Part shown: positions 46,320 through 56,844 of the stretch, piece by piece
How the letters are laid out: the number at the start of each line of letters is the position of its first letter
Position numbering within the stretch: position 1 is the stretch's first letter
Assembly: GCA_025667525.1 (NCBI GenBank)
Contig: CM046876.1
Span: forward strand, 571,513,469-571,577,468
From: Glebionis coronaria
Lineage: Eukaryota; Streptophyta; Magnoliopsida; Asterales; Asteraceae
Reading direction: 5' to 3'
Length of the DNA: 64,000 nt
Notes under the pieces: generated by a model
Database searches by the model: none
What the model was told of the DNA's origin: nothing
The model's input: the letters and a program-made list of their open reading frames with translations, nothing else
Made by a program: the position numbers and the translations under genes

Positions 46320-46333
46320 GTTTAGGGGAGGAT
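46320..46333 (+). other. Polypurine tract of copy D
   Basis: GTTTAGGGGAGGAT directly precedes the 3' LTR and would prime plus-strand DNA synthesis. The reversed equivalent is at 49009-49022 in copy F. Confidence 0.8.
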
Positions 46334-46851
46334 TGTTGGGAATAAATTAAGGCCAGATCACTTGAGCGCTGACAAGAACAATTCAAGCGTTGACAAGAGC
46401 AAAGCAAGCGCTGACAGCTCAAGCGTTGACAAGTTAAAGTCAAGCGTTGACACATTGAAGACAAGCACTGATGGAAGATATAATCTACACGTTTATTATA
46501 TTCTAGAATACTTCTAGTAAGGATAAAAAACGACAATGTATTTTCTGTGTTTATCTTTACCTAGAATAGCTGATACGTAGCTTATTGTACAAGGCTTCTT
46601 ATGTCTATAAAAGAAGGCCTTTAGGTTAATGTTTTATATAAGTTTTATATAAGTTTTCGTTCATAAACATCTTTCATTGTAAGCAAGTTCGACATTGATA
46701 ATCAAAGTGAAAGTTTGTTTACATCTTGTGTGTTCTTGTTTAAGTGTTAAATTCCGCATAACACTTAGATTCATAAAGTATATACAAAGGTTTCTCTACG
46801 TGTATTACTTGATCTAATCTCGTGTACACAAAGCTAATCGATCTAAGTTTG
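46334..46851 (+). repeat. 3' LTR of copy D (LTR type 1, last bases missing)
   Basis: Matches the 17068-17582 LTR from TGTTGGGAATAAATT to ...CGATCTAAGTTTG, then departs before GGATCAACA. It carries the same motif array (from 46366) and TATA box, plus an extra copy of TTTATATAAGT. It differs in type from the LTR on the left of copy D. Confidence 0.88.
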
Positions 46852-46887
46852 TGTTCTTGTTTAAGTTGATATACTATGCATGCTACA
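46852..46887. other. Short patchwork junction between copies D and E
   Basis: About 36 bp made of two tracts seen elsewhere: TGTTCTTGTTTAAG (from the LTR) and TTGATATACTATGCATGC (from the pol-ORF3 spacer, reverse orientation), before integrase sequence begins. Confidence 0.7.
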
Positions 46888-48510
46888 GGTCTCATTCAAG
46901 TCCAAACAGGTGCATACTAGTTCCAGACCTCTTCATATGCTTCACATGGACCTCTTTGGTCCAACAAATATAGAAAGTTTGAATGGTAAGTCATATTGCT
47001 TTGTTGTCACAGATGACTTCTCTAGATTTACTTGGACATTCTTTTTAGCTATGAAGAGTGACACAGCTGATGTTCTTATTGATTTTATCACTCAGATTGA
47101 GAAAAGGTCTGGCCATGAGGTTAAAATGCTTAGGAGTGATAATGGTGGAGAATTTAGGAACAAGAAGCTAGATGATTTCTGTGCCAGGAAAGGAATTACT
47201 AGGCAATTTAGTATTGCTAGAACCCCACAACAAAATGGGGTTGCTGAGAGGAAAAATAGAACCCTAATTGAAGCAGCCAGAACAATGTTGGCTGATGCTC
47301 ACTTTCCAATAGCCTTTTGGGCTGAGGCTGTTAATACAGCATGCTATGTGCAAAATAGAGCATTGGTTAACAAAATTCAGAACAAAACACCTTATGAATT
47401 ACTTTGGGGAAGAAAACCTAATATTGGTTTTCTCAGACCTTTTGGTTGTCATGTAGTAGTATTAGATACTAGTGATGCCTTAGAGAAATTTAGTGCAAAA
47501 GGTGATGAGGGTTACTTCATGGGGTATTCAGTGCAGAGCAAGGGTTATAGGGTTTATCTTAAGGAGGACAAACGTATAGTTGAGAGAGTACATGTTAGGT
47601 TCTTAGAGAATAAACCTAGTGATCCTGAAAGTGGTCCTAATTGGTTGTTTGATTTGGAACCCTTATCTAGAACTTTAAATTATATGCCTGTCACTAATCC
47701 AGACATTGTGAAGGTAACTTCAAATGTTGTGGAGGAACAAGTTGTTAATGTTTCAGGTACACAGGTTCATGAGAAGGTTGGATCACAAGCAGAAAAGGCA
47801 TCTCCTACATTAGAATATGTCATAATTCCCATTTGGACAGATGCTTTTGCTGCTGCTGCTGCTGCTGGACAAGATAATGGTGGTTTTCAAATACCACCAG
47901 ATACAAACATGCATGGTTCTTCAGGCGCTGACAAAGGCAAATCTAGCGCTGACAAGACCAATTCAGACGTTGATGGCTCAGACGTTGACAACAACATTTC
48001 AAGCGCTGTTAGCCCAGTCGCTGACAACCAAGATTCAGACGTTGACAACACTTATGGGCATCTTTTCTCTTCCAATTTTGAACAAGGTGGACCTTCCAAT
48101 ATTGTTGAAAAAGTTCTTATTGATTAAAGAGAGTCTGATGAAGAAGATATTGGCAACATGGAGCGTGAGGTTGAGGACACCAGACTTTTTGAAGGAGGGG
48201 TTCTCACTTCCACAATGAAGAATCACCCCACATCTCAGATCATTGGTGATATTATGACTCCAGTTCAGACTAGAAGATCTCATCAAGGTCTTGGTGGGTT
48301 TATTGCCAATATACACAAGAAGGTTGATACCCCTCTTGTGCAAGCATGTTTGTTTGCATGTTTTCTGTCACAAGAAGAACCCAAGAAAATATTTGATGCT
48401 CTCAAAGAACCAAGTTGGGTGGAAGCAATGCAGGATGAGCTTCACCAATTTGCAATTCAGGATGTTTGGGAGCTGGTTGATTGTCCTAGATATGTCAGAC
48501 CTATAAGGTG
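46888..48510 (+). pseudogene. Copy E: integrase-to-RT fragment
   Basis: Starts inside integrase ([20 protein letters not shown]) and contains the catalytic HMDLFG, SDNGGEF and VAERKNR, the Ser/Asp linker with 21-bp motifs, and a short start of the RT region up to RYVRPI. A TAA at 48125-48127 interrupts the linker. It is cut at about 48507, where a reversed LTR begins. It lies in the loop between the two large inverted arms. Confidence 0.85.
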
Positions 48511-48513
48511 TTC

Positions 48514-49008
48514 GTGTACACGAGATTAGATCAAGTAATACACGTAGAGAAACCTTTGTATATACTTTATGAATCTAAGTGTTATGCGGAATTTAACACT
48601 TAAACAAGAACACACAAGATGTAAACAAACTTTCACTTTGATTATCAATGTCGAACTTGCTTACAATGAAAGATGTTTATGAACGAAAACTTATATAAAA
48701 CTTATATAAAACATTAACCTAAAGGCCTTCTTTTATAGACATAAGAAGCCTTGTACAATAAGCTACGTATCAGCTATTCTAGGTAAAGATGAACATAGAA
48801 AATACATTGTCGTTTCTATCCTTACTAGAAGTATTCTAGAATATAATAAACGTGTAGATTATATCTTCCATCAGTGCTTGTCTTCAATGTGTCAACGCTT
48901 GACTTTAACTTGTCAACGCTTGAGCTATCAGCGCTTGCTTTGCTCTTGTCAACGCTTGAATTGTTCTTGTCAGCGCTCAAGTGATCTGGCCTTAATTTAT
49001 TCCCAACA
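48514..49008 (-). repeat. 3' LTR of copy F (LTR type 1, reversed, truncated)
   Basis: Reverse complement of LTR type 1, from the TGTTGGG end at 49008 to the CTCGTGTACAC region at 48514, lacking about the last 36 bp. The motif array appears reversed at about 48890-48980 and the TATA box near 48730-48740. Confidence 0.88.
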
Positions 49009-49022
49009 ATCCTCCCCTAAAC
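49009..49022 (-). other. Polypurine tract of copy F
   Basis: Reads GTTTAGGGGAGGAT on the minus strand, directly before the LTR start, as in copy D. Confidence 0.78.
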
Positions 49023-49060
49023 TTGATATCCACTCTTATGATCAAGTTTCTGAATAAGCA

Positions 49061-52000
49061 TTAAGGACTTGGAGGAGTCTGACAAACCTTCTCATATTGG
49101 TAATGAATAAATCTGATCAAATCTTTTGCCACGTCACTTGAATAATCTATTTCCAGCTGAGTGTCCTTCATCTTTTCCAAAACAGCCTTGGATATGAAAT
49201 ACTAAGCATCCACAAGCAGATACTCAGCAAACTTTGTAGAACTCAAATGGTATACACCAGCAGCTGAATATAACCTCCATTGAAGACCACTGAGGTCATC
49301 TTCAAGATCCTTCCATATTGCAGGATCTTCATCTTTTGGCCCACACATTCTTTTGAATGTGGTCCAAAGTTTTATTCCATGAGCTGAAGTTGGTGCTTCA
49401 GCTTCATACTTGGTCTCCAGCAACCTCCAAAGGTCCACCAAGTCTTCTCTATCAAAACTTGCAAACAAAGATATGAGAGTGGTAAAAGTATGTACCTCCT
49501 TGCCAAATCTGCCAATCTTCCAGAATCCACATTCATCTTCTTCATAGCTCACAATTGGATTCCTAGAATCTAATGGTAATACTTGCACCATATCTGAAGC
49601 TTCTAATGGGGAGAGCTTGAGGCTCTTTCTTATAACTGCTTCACTTGGATATAGTGGATCCATATCTTTTGGAAACTCAAATTTACTTCCCTTCTTCACT
49701 GGCCTGGGAATCATCATAGCTTTCTTGATTTCCATTTCTTCTGCAAGTTGCTCCTTTCTTTCATCTGAAAGAAGTCTGAGAGTGTTTGCTTCCTGCACTC
49801 TCACCCAAATGGGATAAGCCCTGTTTTCCAACTCATCAAATGTCAAAGCCTTCAACTTTTGATATGTCCATCCAACTCCATGACATCTGAGCAACATAAA
49901 GTAGAGCTCCCTTCTATCCCTTTTTAACTCTGAGAGAATATTGCTTGCCTTGTGTTTCAAAATCACCTTACAATACTTATGAACTCTAAGAAGAAGCTCC
50001 AAACCCCATATTTGATCTGAAATGGTCAAGTCTGGATTATCCATGCAGCTTTCTTCCCAAGAATTGTACATTTGAACCACCTCTTGCATGTCAAAGTCAA
50101 CCTGCAATTTCAACTCTCTCAGCTTCTCTGTGGCCAACTCATCTCCATACTCAAGCCTTTCAGGTTCTATAATCATGACACTTGAGTCTGAGCTAGCTCC
50201 ATCACTTTCTTCTTCTGAAGTCACAACAAATGGTGACTTCTCCTTTTCATCTTGTTCCATGATTTGTACAGCTAATCTTCTATTAAATTCAACCTGGGCT
50301 GCATCTTTTGGAACAATCTCTTCTACCATTTTACCCTTACCCTTATCTGATGGTGCAATGGTTGGTAAGGTAGATGGTAATACCTGAGTAGAAACTTACT
50401 TGATGATAGATGATGACTGGGATACATCACCTTCATGTGCAGGTCTGTCAACGCCCAAATTTATCCTATAAACGCCCAAAATACTTCTATCAGCGTCCAA
50501 ATTTGCCTTGTCAACGCTCAAATATTTTCCATCAGCGCCTTGTGTAACCTCTCTCAACATAGCTGTAAATGATAAATTTAGATTGGTGGGAGAGATTAAG
50601 GACGTATCAAAACCTGTTTGTTTCTTCAAAGTTGTAAGGGCTTCAGCAACATCCATTGATTGACCATCCTGGTTGCCCTTATCACTCAGATTTCTTTGAT
50701 CTTCCTCCTCTTTGGAAGACTCCTCCATACCCCTCCTAGCACGATCACTTTCCAAAACAACAATCCTCTCCCTCAATTGCTTGAGGTCAAGGCCTTGGGA
50801 GCTGACAATTTGTACTAAGTCTGCATTTTGCTTTTGCAAGCTAATGCAGACTGCCGTCAATTCCAAAAGAGTCATTGGTTCCAGTCTGCCCTCTTCTAAA
50901 ATGGGGATTTAACCTCCCAAGTCAGATTCAGTGGGCATGGATGAGGACTTAATTATGGTGGGACTGCCTTGGCCAGCATCTAAGCCAGAACCAATAGTCC
51001 CAGCCTCATCCAGGTCACCAGCCACACTTGTGGTGGTGGTTCTCTCTGCTTCATGGCTAGGACCACCAGAGGAGAACACTCCAGTAGTCCTTTGGCGTTT
51101 TATCAACCTATATTCAGGGTGTGTGGAAGATGGTGTGGAAGAATGAGTAGATGTGGGTTGGTTAAGGGGTGTTTGGGATTGTGTAGGTTGTGTGTCAGCG
51201 TTGGAAATAGGCACATCAACGCCAACATTTGATGTGTCAGCGTCAAAGGGTTGTTGGTCAATTTGCATTTGTTCAGGTGAGGGTAAAGGTTCAGGAATAG
51301 GTTCAAGTTATGGTTGAGGGTCAATTTGAGGTTGGGGTCTGGTTGGGGTTGTGCTGCTGCAATAACAGCAAGCATGGCTGGGGTTAAAGGTAAGTCTCTA
51401 TGGGGTGGTGAATCCATCTTTATAAAAATAGCTTTCTTTTGCTCAGGGATCTTATAAAAATCATTGTGATCCCGTGAGCAGTAACCTTGATCATCAAAAA
51501 CCATTTGTAGAAAACGGGGATAAGCTAAAGTCATTTTTGTCCCCTTGTTCTTACACATCTCCTCAAAAATCATTTTAGAATAGTTGTATTTTTGCCCTGT
51601 TGCAATGCACACAATAGCACTAGCAATGGATCTATTGATCTCATTGTGTGCAGTACATTTGGGACTCAAACATTGAAGGAGGACGTGTATGAGGTACTTC
51701 CAGGCAGGGGGAAATTCCTGCTTATGATACTTATTAATAGTACCTTCATCAGGAAAGGGATATCCCAAAGCCCTAAGCCCTTGTTCTATTTCATTTATGG
51801 GAAGGGTGGCTATACCATCAGCATCATCAAGATGTAAGGCTTGGTGTACCAAGGCCTCAGTAACCACCCAAGACCTCCCATGAACAATAGAAGTCAATGT
51901 GGTCACTCCATTAACTGTTGAGGAACTAACAGTGTTCCAAAACTGCTTAATGTGTGTGACTGGAATGAGTGGTGCATGAGAAAGAGCATACCTTAATGGG

Positions 52001-52131
52001 GATGCGTTCAAATACGCCACCATTGGTGTGTATTGAGGAAACAGAGTATCATCAGCAGCAAGATAAGCAATCATGTTGTGTTGAGACCTGAACCCCAATT
52101 CCAATTCTGCCAAGTTAAACTTTGGTGCCAT
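49061..52131 (-). pseudogene. Copy F ORF3, several lesions
   Basis: Starts MAPKFNLAELELGF at 52131. A 1-nt deletion in a C-run near 51340 shifts the frame after QPQPDP. Stops occur near 50910 and 50396, and a TAG near 49203 replaces a sense codon close to the C-terminus. The parts match ORF3 of copy D in order: N-terminal globular region, Pro/Gln-rich part, coiled-coil-like segment, motif linker and acidic C-terminal region (MVEEIVPKDAAQVEF). More damaged than copy D; non-functional. Confidence 0.82.
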
Positions 52132-53384
52132 TGATGAAAGCTGTTGATTTTAAGTGTAGAAGATGAAGTTGATAAGAGAAAAGTGTTAGACAAGAATTAT
52201 AGATACACTGTTTAAAATAGGAGCCAAATTTATAGGAGAGAAAGAATGCATGTGATTGGCCCAAAAATAGGCAAAGATTTTCAAAAATCAATCATGAAAA
52301 TATTGAAAAAGGTATAAGTTATCTCATGCATTAAATGAAAGTAACAACTCCTAAAATTACGGCTTGAAAATATGTAAAAAAGTAACAACTGGGTAGGTCC
52401 CATTGAGTGTCAACGGTAAAAAATAACCTATCAATGCCCAACGGCTATAATCTTGTCAACGTTTGCCTAAAGCCATGTCAGCGTCCAATTTGGTCACAAC
52501 AATGCTTGGAAAATTCTTGTCAGCGTCCAAAAATAAAAATTATTTTAAAAGGTGAAAAATAACCTTAACAAGTAATTTATCCTAAGGAAGATAACCAAAA
52601 GCTGATAATTATTATAGGGCGGCAAGCACTGTCCAGTTATGCACACTTGCATAAGCAAGATAGACATAACAGTCCTCTAGTGTCCCTTGCTAACCAAAAC
52701 TCTTAACAACAAAGTTACCTTATAAAATCCTTGTTACTCCCAGGTAAAACCCATATCAAAATCATTCCCAAGTCTCCCAATAGACCACAACCAATTCTAG
52801 GCCAAAAATGTCTTGGGAGCATGCAAAGTTGATATACTATGCATGCTATAGTGCCTCATGATTTAGTAAAACTAACTCATACTCACCTGTGGACACAATC
52901 TAGAATTGTGATAAGAGTATCATATGGATACCCAAACATCCTAAAGGTTCCTAAAACCTCCCCTAAAACTATGATACAAAAAGTTTGCTAAAATCATGCA
53001 TGAACATAAAAATTTATGTCAAGATAGAATGAACATTCCAACCATCATCCATAAATAAAAACTTGTCCAAATGCTTCTCCATTGATCCATAAGCAACTCT
53101 GTATCCAATGGTATACTGCTAACACCATCTGCACATTTAGATTGAAAACCACAAAACTAACATTGTTGCTGACAACGCCCCGATAACACATGACAGCGTT
53201 GAGGGAAGCTTTGTCAGCGTTAGACAATTATATTGCTGACAACGTTGCAAAAACACTTATCAGTGTTCAAGCAACCTTTGTCAGTGTTAGAAAAATATAA
53301 TGGAAAATCTAAATCATCAATAAGACCAATAATAATAATGCATCATCCTGTACATACTTTTACAAAAAGAATCCAAAACACATA
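52132..53384 (-). other. Copy F: pol-ORF3 spacer with ORF3 promoter
   Basis: Reverse of the 41956-43209 spacer. The CCAAT/TATAAATT promoter block is present at about 52225-52262, and the two motif groups near 52410-52525 and 53170-53290. Several motif units have mutated here (AATGC for AACGC). Confidence 0.7.
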
Positions 53385-56300
53385 TTATGTGAGATTAACC
53401 ATTCCAATACTTGTTACCAAGTATTGAAATCTCCCAGCATCAAAAGGTTTAGTTAATAAATCTGACACATTTTCCTCAGTGTCAACCCTATCTGGTTGTA
53501 TTAAACCTTTCTCAAAGCAATCTCTTATAAAATGGTGTCTAATTTCTATGTGTTTAGTTTTAGAATGATGTACAGGATTCTTAATGATGCATAAAGTACT
53601 ATTATTGTCAACAAATATCTTAGTATGCATGAAATTATACCCATAGTCCAACAGCTGGTTCTGAATCCACAACACTTGGCCACAACATGCAGCTACAGCC
53701 ACTCTGCTTCAGTTGTAGAATTAGCCACCACTATTTGTTTCTTGCATTGCCAAGATATTAATCTGCTCCCAAGAAACTGACATCCACCAGTTGTGGATTT
53801 CCTATCAAACTTATCACCTCCATAATCACTATCTGAATATGCAATCAGCTCCAATGGTGAATCCTTTGGGTACCACAAACCAAGACTGGGGTAGCATCTT
53901 AGGTACCTAAAGATCCTCTTCACAGCATAAAGGTGACATTCTTTGGGAGTCACTTGATGGCGTGCACAAGCACACACAGCAAACATAATGTCAGGTCTGG
54001 AGGCAGTAAGATACATCAAGGATCCAATCATGGATCTATAGTGCCTGACATCAACATTTTTCCCATCTCCAATCTTTCCCCAAGGGTGTTCTCTATCCAT
54101 AGGAGTAGTAGCCCTCTTTTCATGTGGAGAAAAGCCAAACTTCTTCAAGATCTCAGCAACATATTTGTCCTGGGAGATGAAGATACCATCTTCTTTCTGC
54201 TGAACTTGTAAACCAAGAAAGAAGTTCATCTCCCCCATAGCACTCATCTTGAATTTGTCTGTCATAAGCTTGGAGAAATCCTCACTCATCTTTGGATCAG
54301 TAGACCCAAAAATGATATCATCAACATAGACCTGCACAAGCAACACATCCTTGCCTTTCTTCTTTGTAAATAGTGTCTGATCTATGGTGCCCCTCTTGAA
54401 TCCATTGTCCACCAAATAGGTAGACAAAGTACCATACCATGCTCTAGGGGCTTGATGAAGGCCATACATAGCCTTTTTGACTCTATACACTTTATCTGGA
54501 TGCTCTGGATCCTCAAAACCAAGAGGTTGCATCACATAAACTTCCTCAACAATAGTTCCATAGAGGAAAGCACTCTTGACATCCATTTGATAGACTGTGA
54601 AGCCCATGCAAGAGGCATAGTCTAGAAAAATCCTAATAGCTTCAATCCTTGCAACTGGTGCAAAGACCTCCTCATAGTCTATCCCCTCCTCTTGTGTATA
54701 ACCTTGAGCCACTAACCTTGCCTTGTTTCTGACCACAATGCCTCTTTCATCTCTTTTGTTCCTGAGAACCCATCTTGTCCCTATAGGTCTGACATATCTA
54801 GGACAAGCAACCAGCTCCCAAACATCCTGAATTGCAAATTGGTGAAGCTCATCCTGCATTGCTTCCACCCAACTTGGTTCTTTGAGAGCATCAAATATTT
54901 TCTTGGGTTCTTCTTGTGACAGAAAACATGCAAACAAACATGCTTGCACAAGAGGGGTATCAACCTTCTTGTGTATATTGGCAATAAACCCACCAAGACC
55001 TTGATGAGATCTTCTAGTCTGAACTGGAGTCATAATATCACCAATGATCTGAGATGTGGGGTGATTCTTCATTGTGGAAGTGAGAACCCCTCCTTCAAAA
55101 AGTCTTGTGTCCTCAACCTCACGCTCCATGTTGCCAATATCTTCTTCATCAGACTCTCTTTGATCAATGTGAACTTCTTCAAGAATGTTTGAAGGTCCAC
55201 CTTGTTCAAAATTGGAAGAGAAAAGATGCCCATAAGTGTTGTCAACGTCTGAATCTTGGTTGTCAGCGACTGGGCTAACAGCGCTTGAAATGTTGTTGTC
55301 AACGTCTGAATTGGTCTTGTCAGCGCTAGATTTGCCTTTGTCAGCGCCTGAAGAACCATGCATGTTTGTATCTGGTGGTATTTGAAAACCACCATTATCT
55401 TGTCCAGCAGCAGCAGCAGCAGCAAAAGCATCTGTCCAAATGGGAATTGTGACATATTCTAATGTAGGAGATGCATTTTCTGCTTGTGATCCAACCTTCT
55501 CATGAACCTGTGTACCTGAAACATTAACAACTTGTTCCTCCACAACATTTGAAGTTACCTTCACAATGTCTGGATTAGTGACAGGCATATAATTTAAAGT
55601 TCTAGATAAGGGTTCCAAATCAAACAACCAATTAGGACCACTTTCAGGATCACTAGGTTTATTCTCTAAGAACCTAACATGTGCTCTCTCAACTATACGT
55701 TTGTCCTCCTTAAGATAAACCCTATAACCCTTGCTGTGCACTGAATACCCCATGAAGTAACCCTCATCACCTTTTGCACTAAATTTCCCTAAGGCATCAC
55801 TAGTATCTAATACTACTACATGACAACCAAAAGGTCTGAGAAAACCAATATTAGGTTTTCTTCCCCAAAGTAATTCATAAGGTGTTTTGTTCTGAATTTT
55901 GTTAACCAATGCTCTATTTTGCATATAGCATGCTGTATTAACAGCCTCAGCCCAAAAGGCTATTAGAAAGTGAGCATCAGCCAACATTGTTCTGGCTGCT
56001 TCAATTAGGGTTCTATTTTTCCTCTCAGCAACCCCATTTTGTTGTGGGGTTCTAGCAATACTAAATTGCCTAGTAATTCCTTTCCTGGAACAGAAATCAT
56101 CTAGCTTCTTGTTCCTAAATTCTCCACCATTATCACTCCTAAGCATTTTAACCTCATGGCCATACCTTTTCTCAATCTGAGTGATAAAATCAATAAGAAC
56201 ATCAGCTGTGTCACTCTTCATAGCTAAAAAGAATGTCCAAGTAAATCTAGAGAAGTCACCTGTGACAACAAAGCAATATGACTTACCATTCAAACTTTCT

Positions 56301-56844
56301 ATATTTGTTGGACCAAAGAGGTCCATGTGAAGCATATGAAGAGGTCTGGAACTAGTATGCCCCTGTTTGGACTTGAATGAGACCTTGTGCTGCTTGCCTT
56401 TAAGACATGCAACACAAGAGTGGTCATTATGGAAGGCCTTCTCAGGCAAACCATCAACTAAACCAAGCCTCACAAGTCTATTTATATTTTTAAAATTTAT
56501 GTGCCCTAGTCTCCTGTGCCACAAATTACTCTCATCTACTGAGGCCTTAGCATAAAAACAAGACATATTTGTATTCATTTTAATCCCATTTAAATTCACA
56601 TTATATATGTCCTTATGCCTAGGTGTTCTATACTCAATATATGTCTCATCAGGGATCTTAAAATCCTTGCTTAACACCAAACACTCAGTATCAGTAAAAA
56701 GAACCTTATTTTTGTTATCACAAACTTGTGATACACTAAACAGGTTGTAATCAAGTTCTTTTACCAGGAAGACGTTCTCAAAACGCAAATTATTGGTGAG
56801 AAGGGTTCCTTTGCCTGTGATAGTTCCATATCCTCCTCCAAAGT
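53385..56844 (-). pseudogene. Copy F: copia pol, 5'-truncated before integrase
   Basis: Begins at [13 protein letters not shown] (56844) just downstream of the protease position. It contains the integrase HHCC and SDNGGEF, the Ser/Asp linker with one unit fewer than copy D, RT with YVDDIIFGS, and RNase H. A 4-nt deletion near 53698 shifts the frame in RNase H, and the rest continues to 53385. Upstream, the open frame runs by chance into the exon of a neighbouring gene, giving a 1143-residue chimeric frame. Gag, protease and 5' LTR are absent. Confidence 0.88.

Larger units (their letters stand above)
38475..56844. repeat. Large inverted repeat formed by copies D and F
   Basis: The left arm, about 38475-46851 (+), and right arm, about 56844-48514 (-), carry the same order (integrase, RT, RNase H, spacer, ORF3, polypurine tract, LTR) at very high identity. 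The spacer between them (46852-48513) holds copy E. Arms of about 8.3 kb with a loop of 1.66 kb could fold into a long RNA hairpin if transcribed through. Confidence 0.85.
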
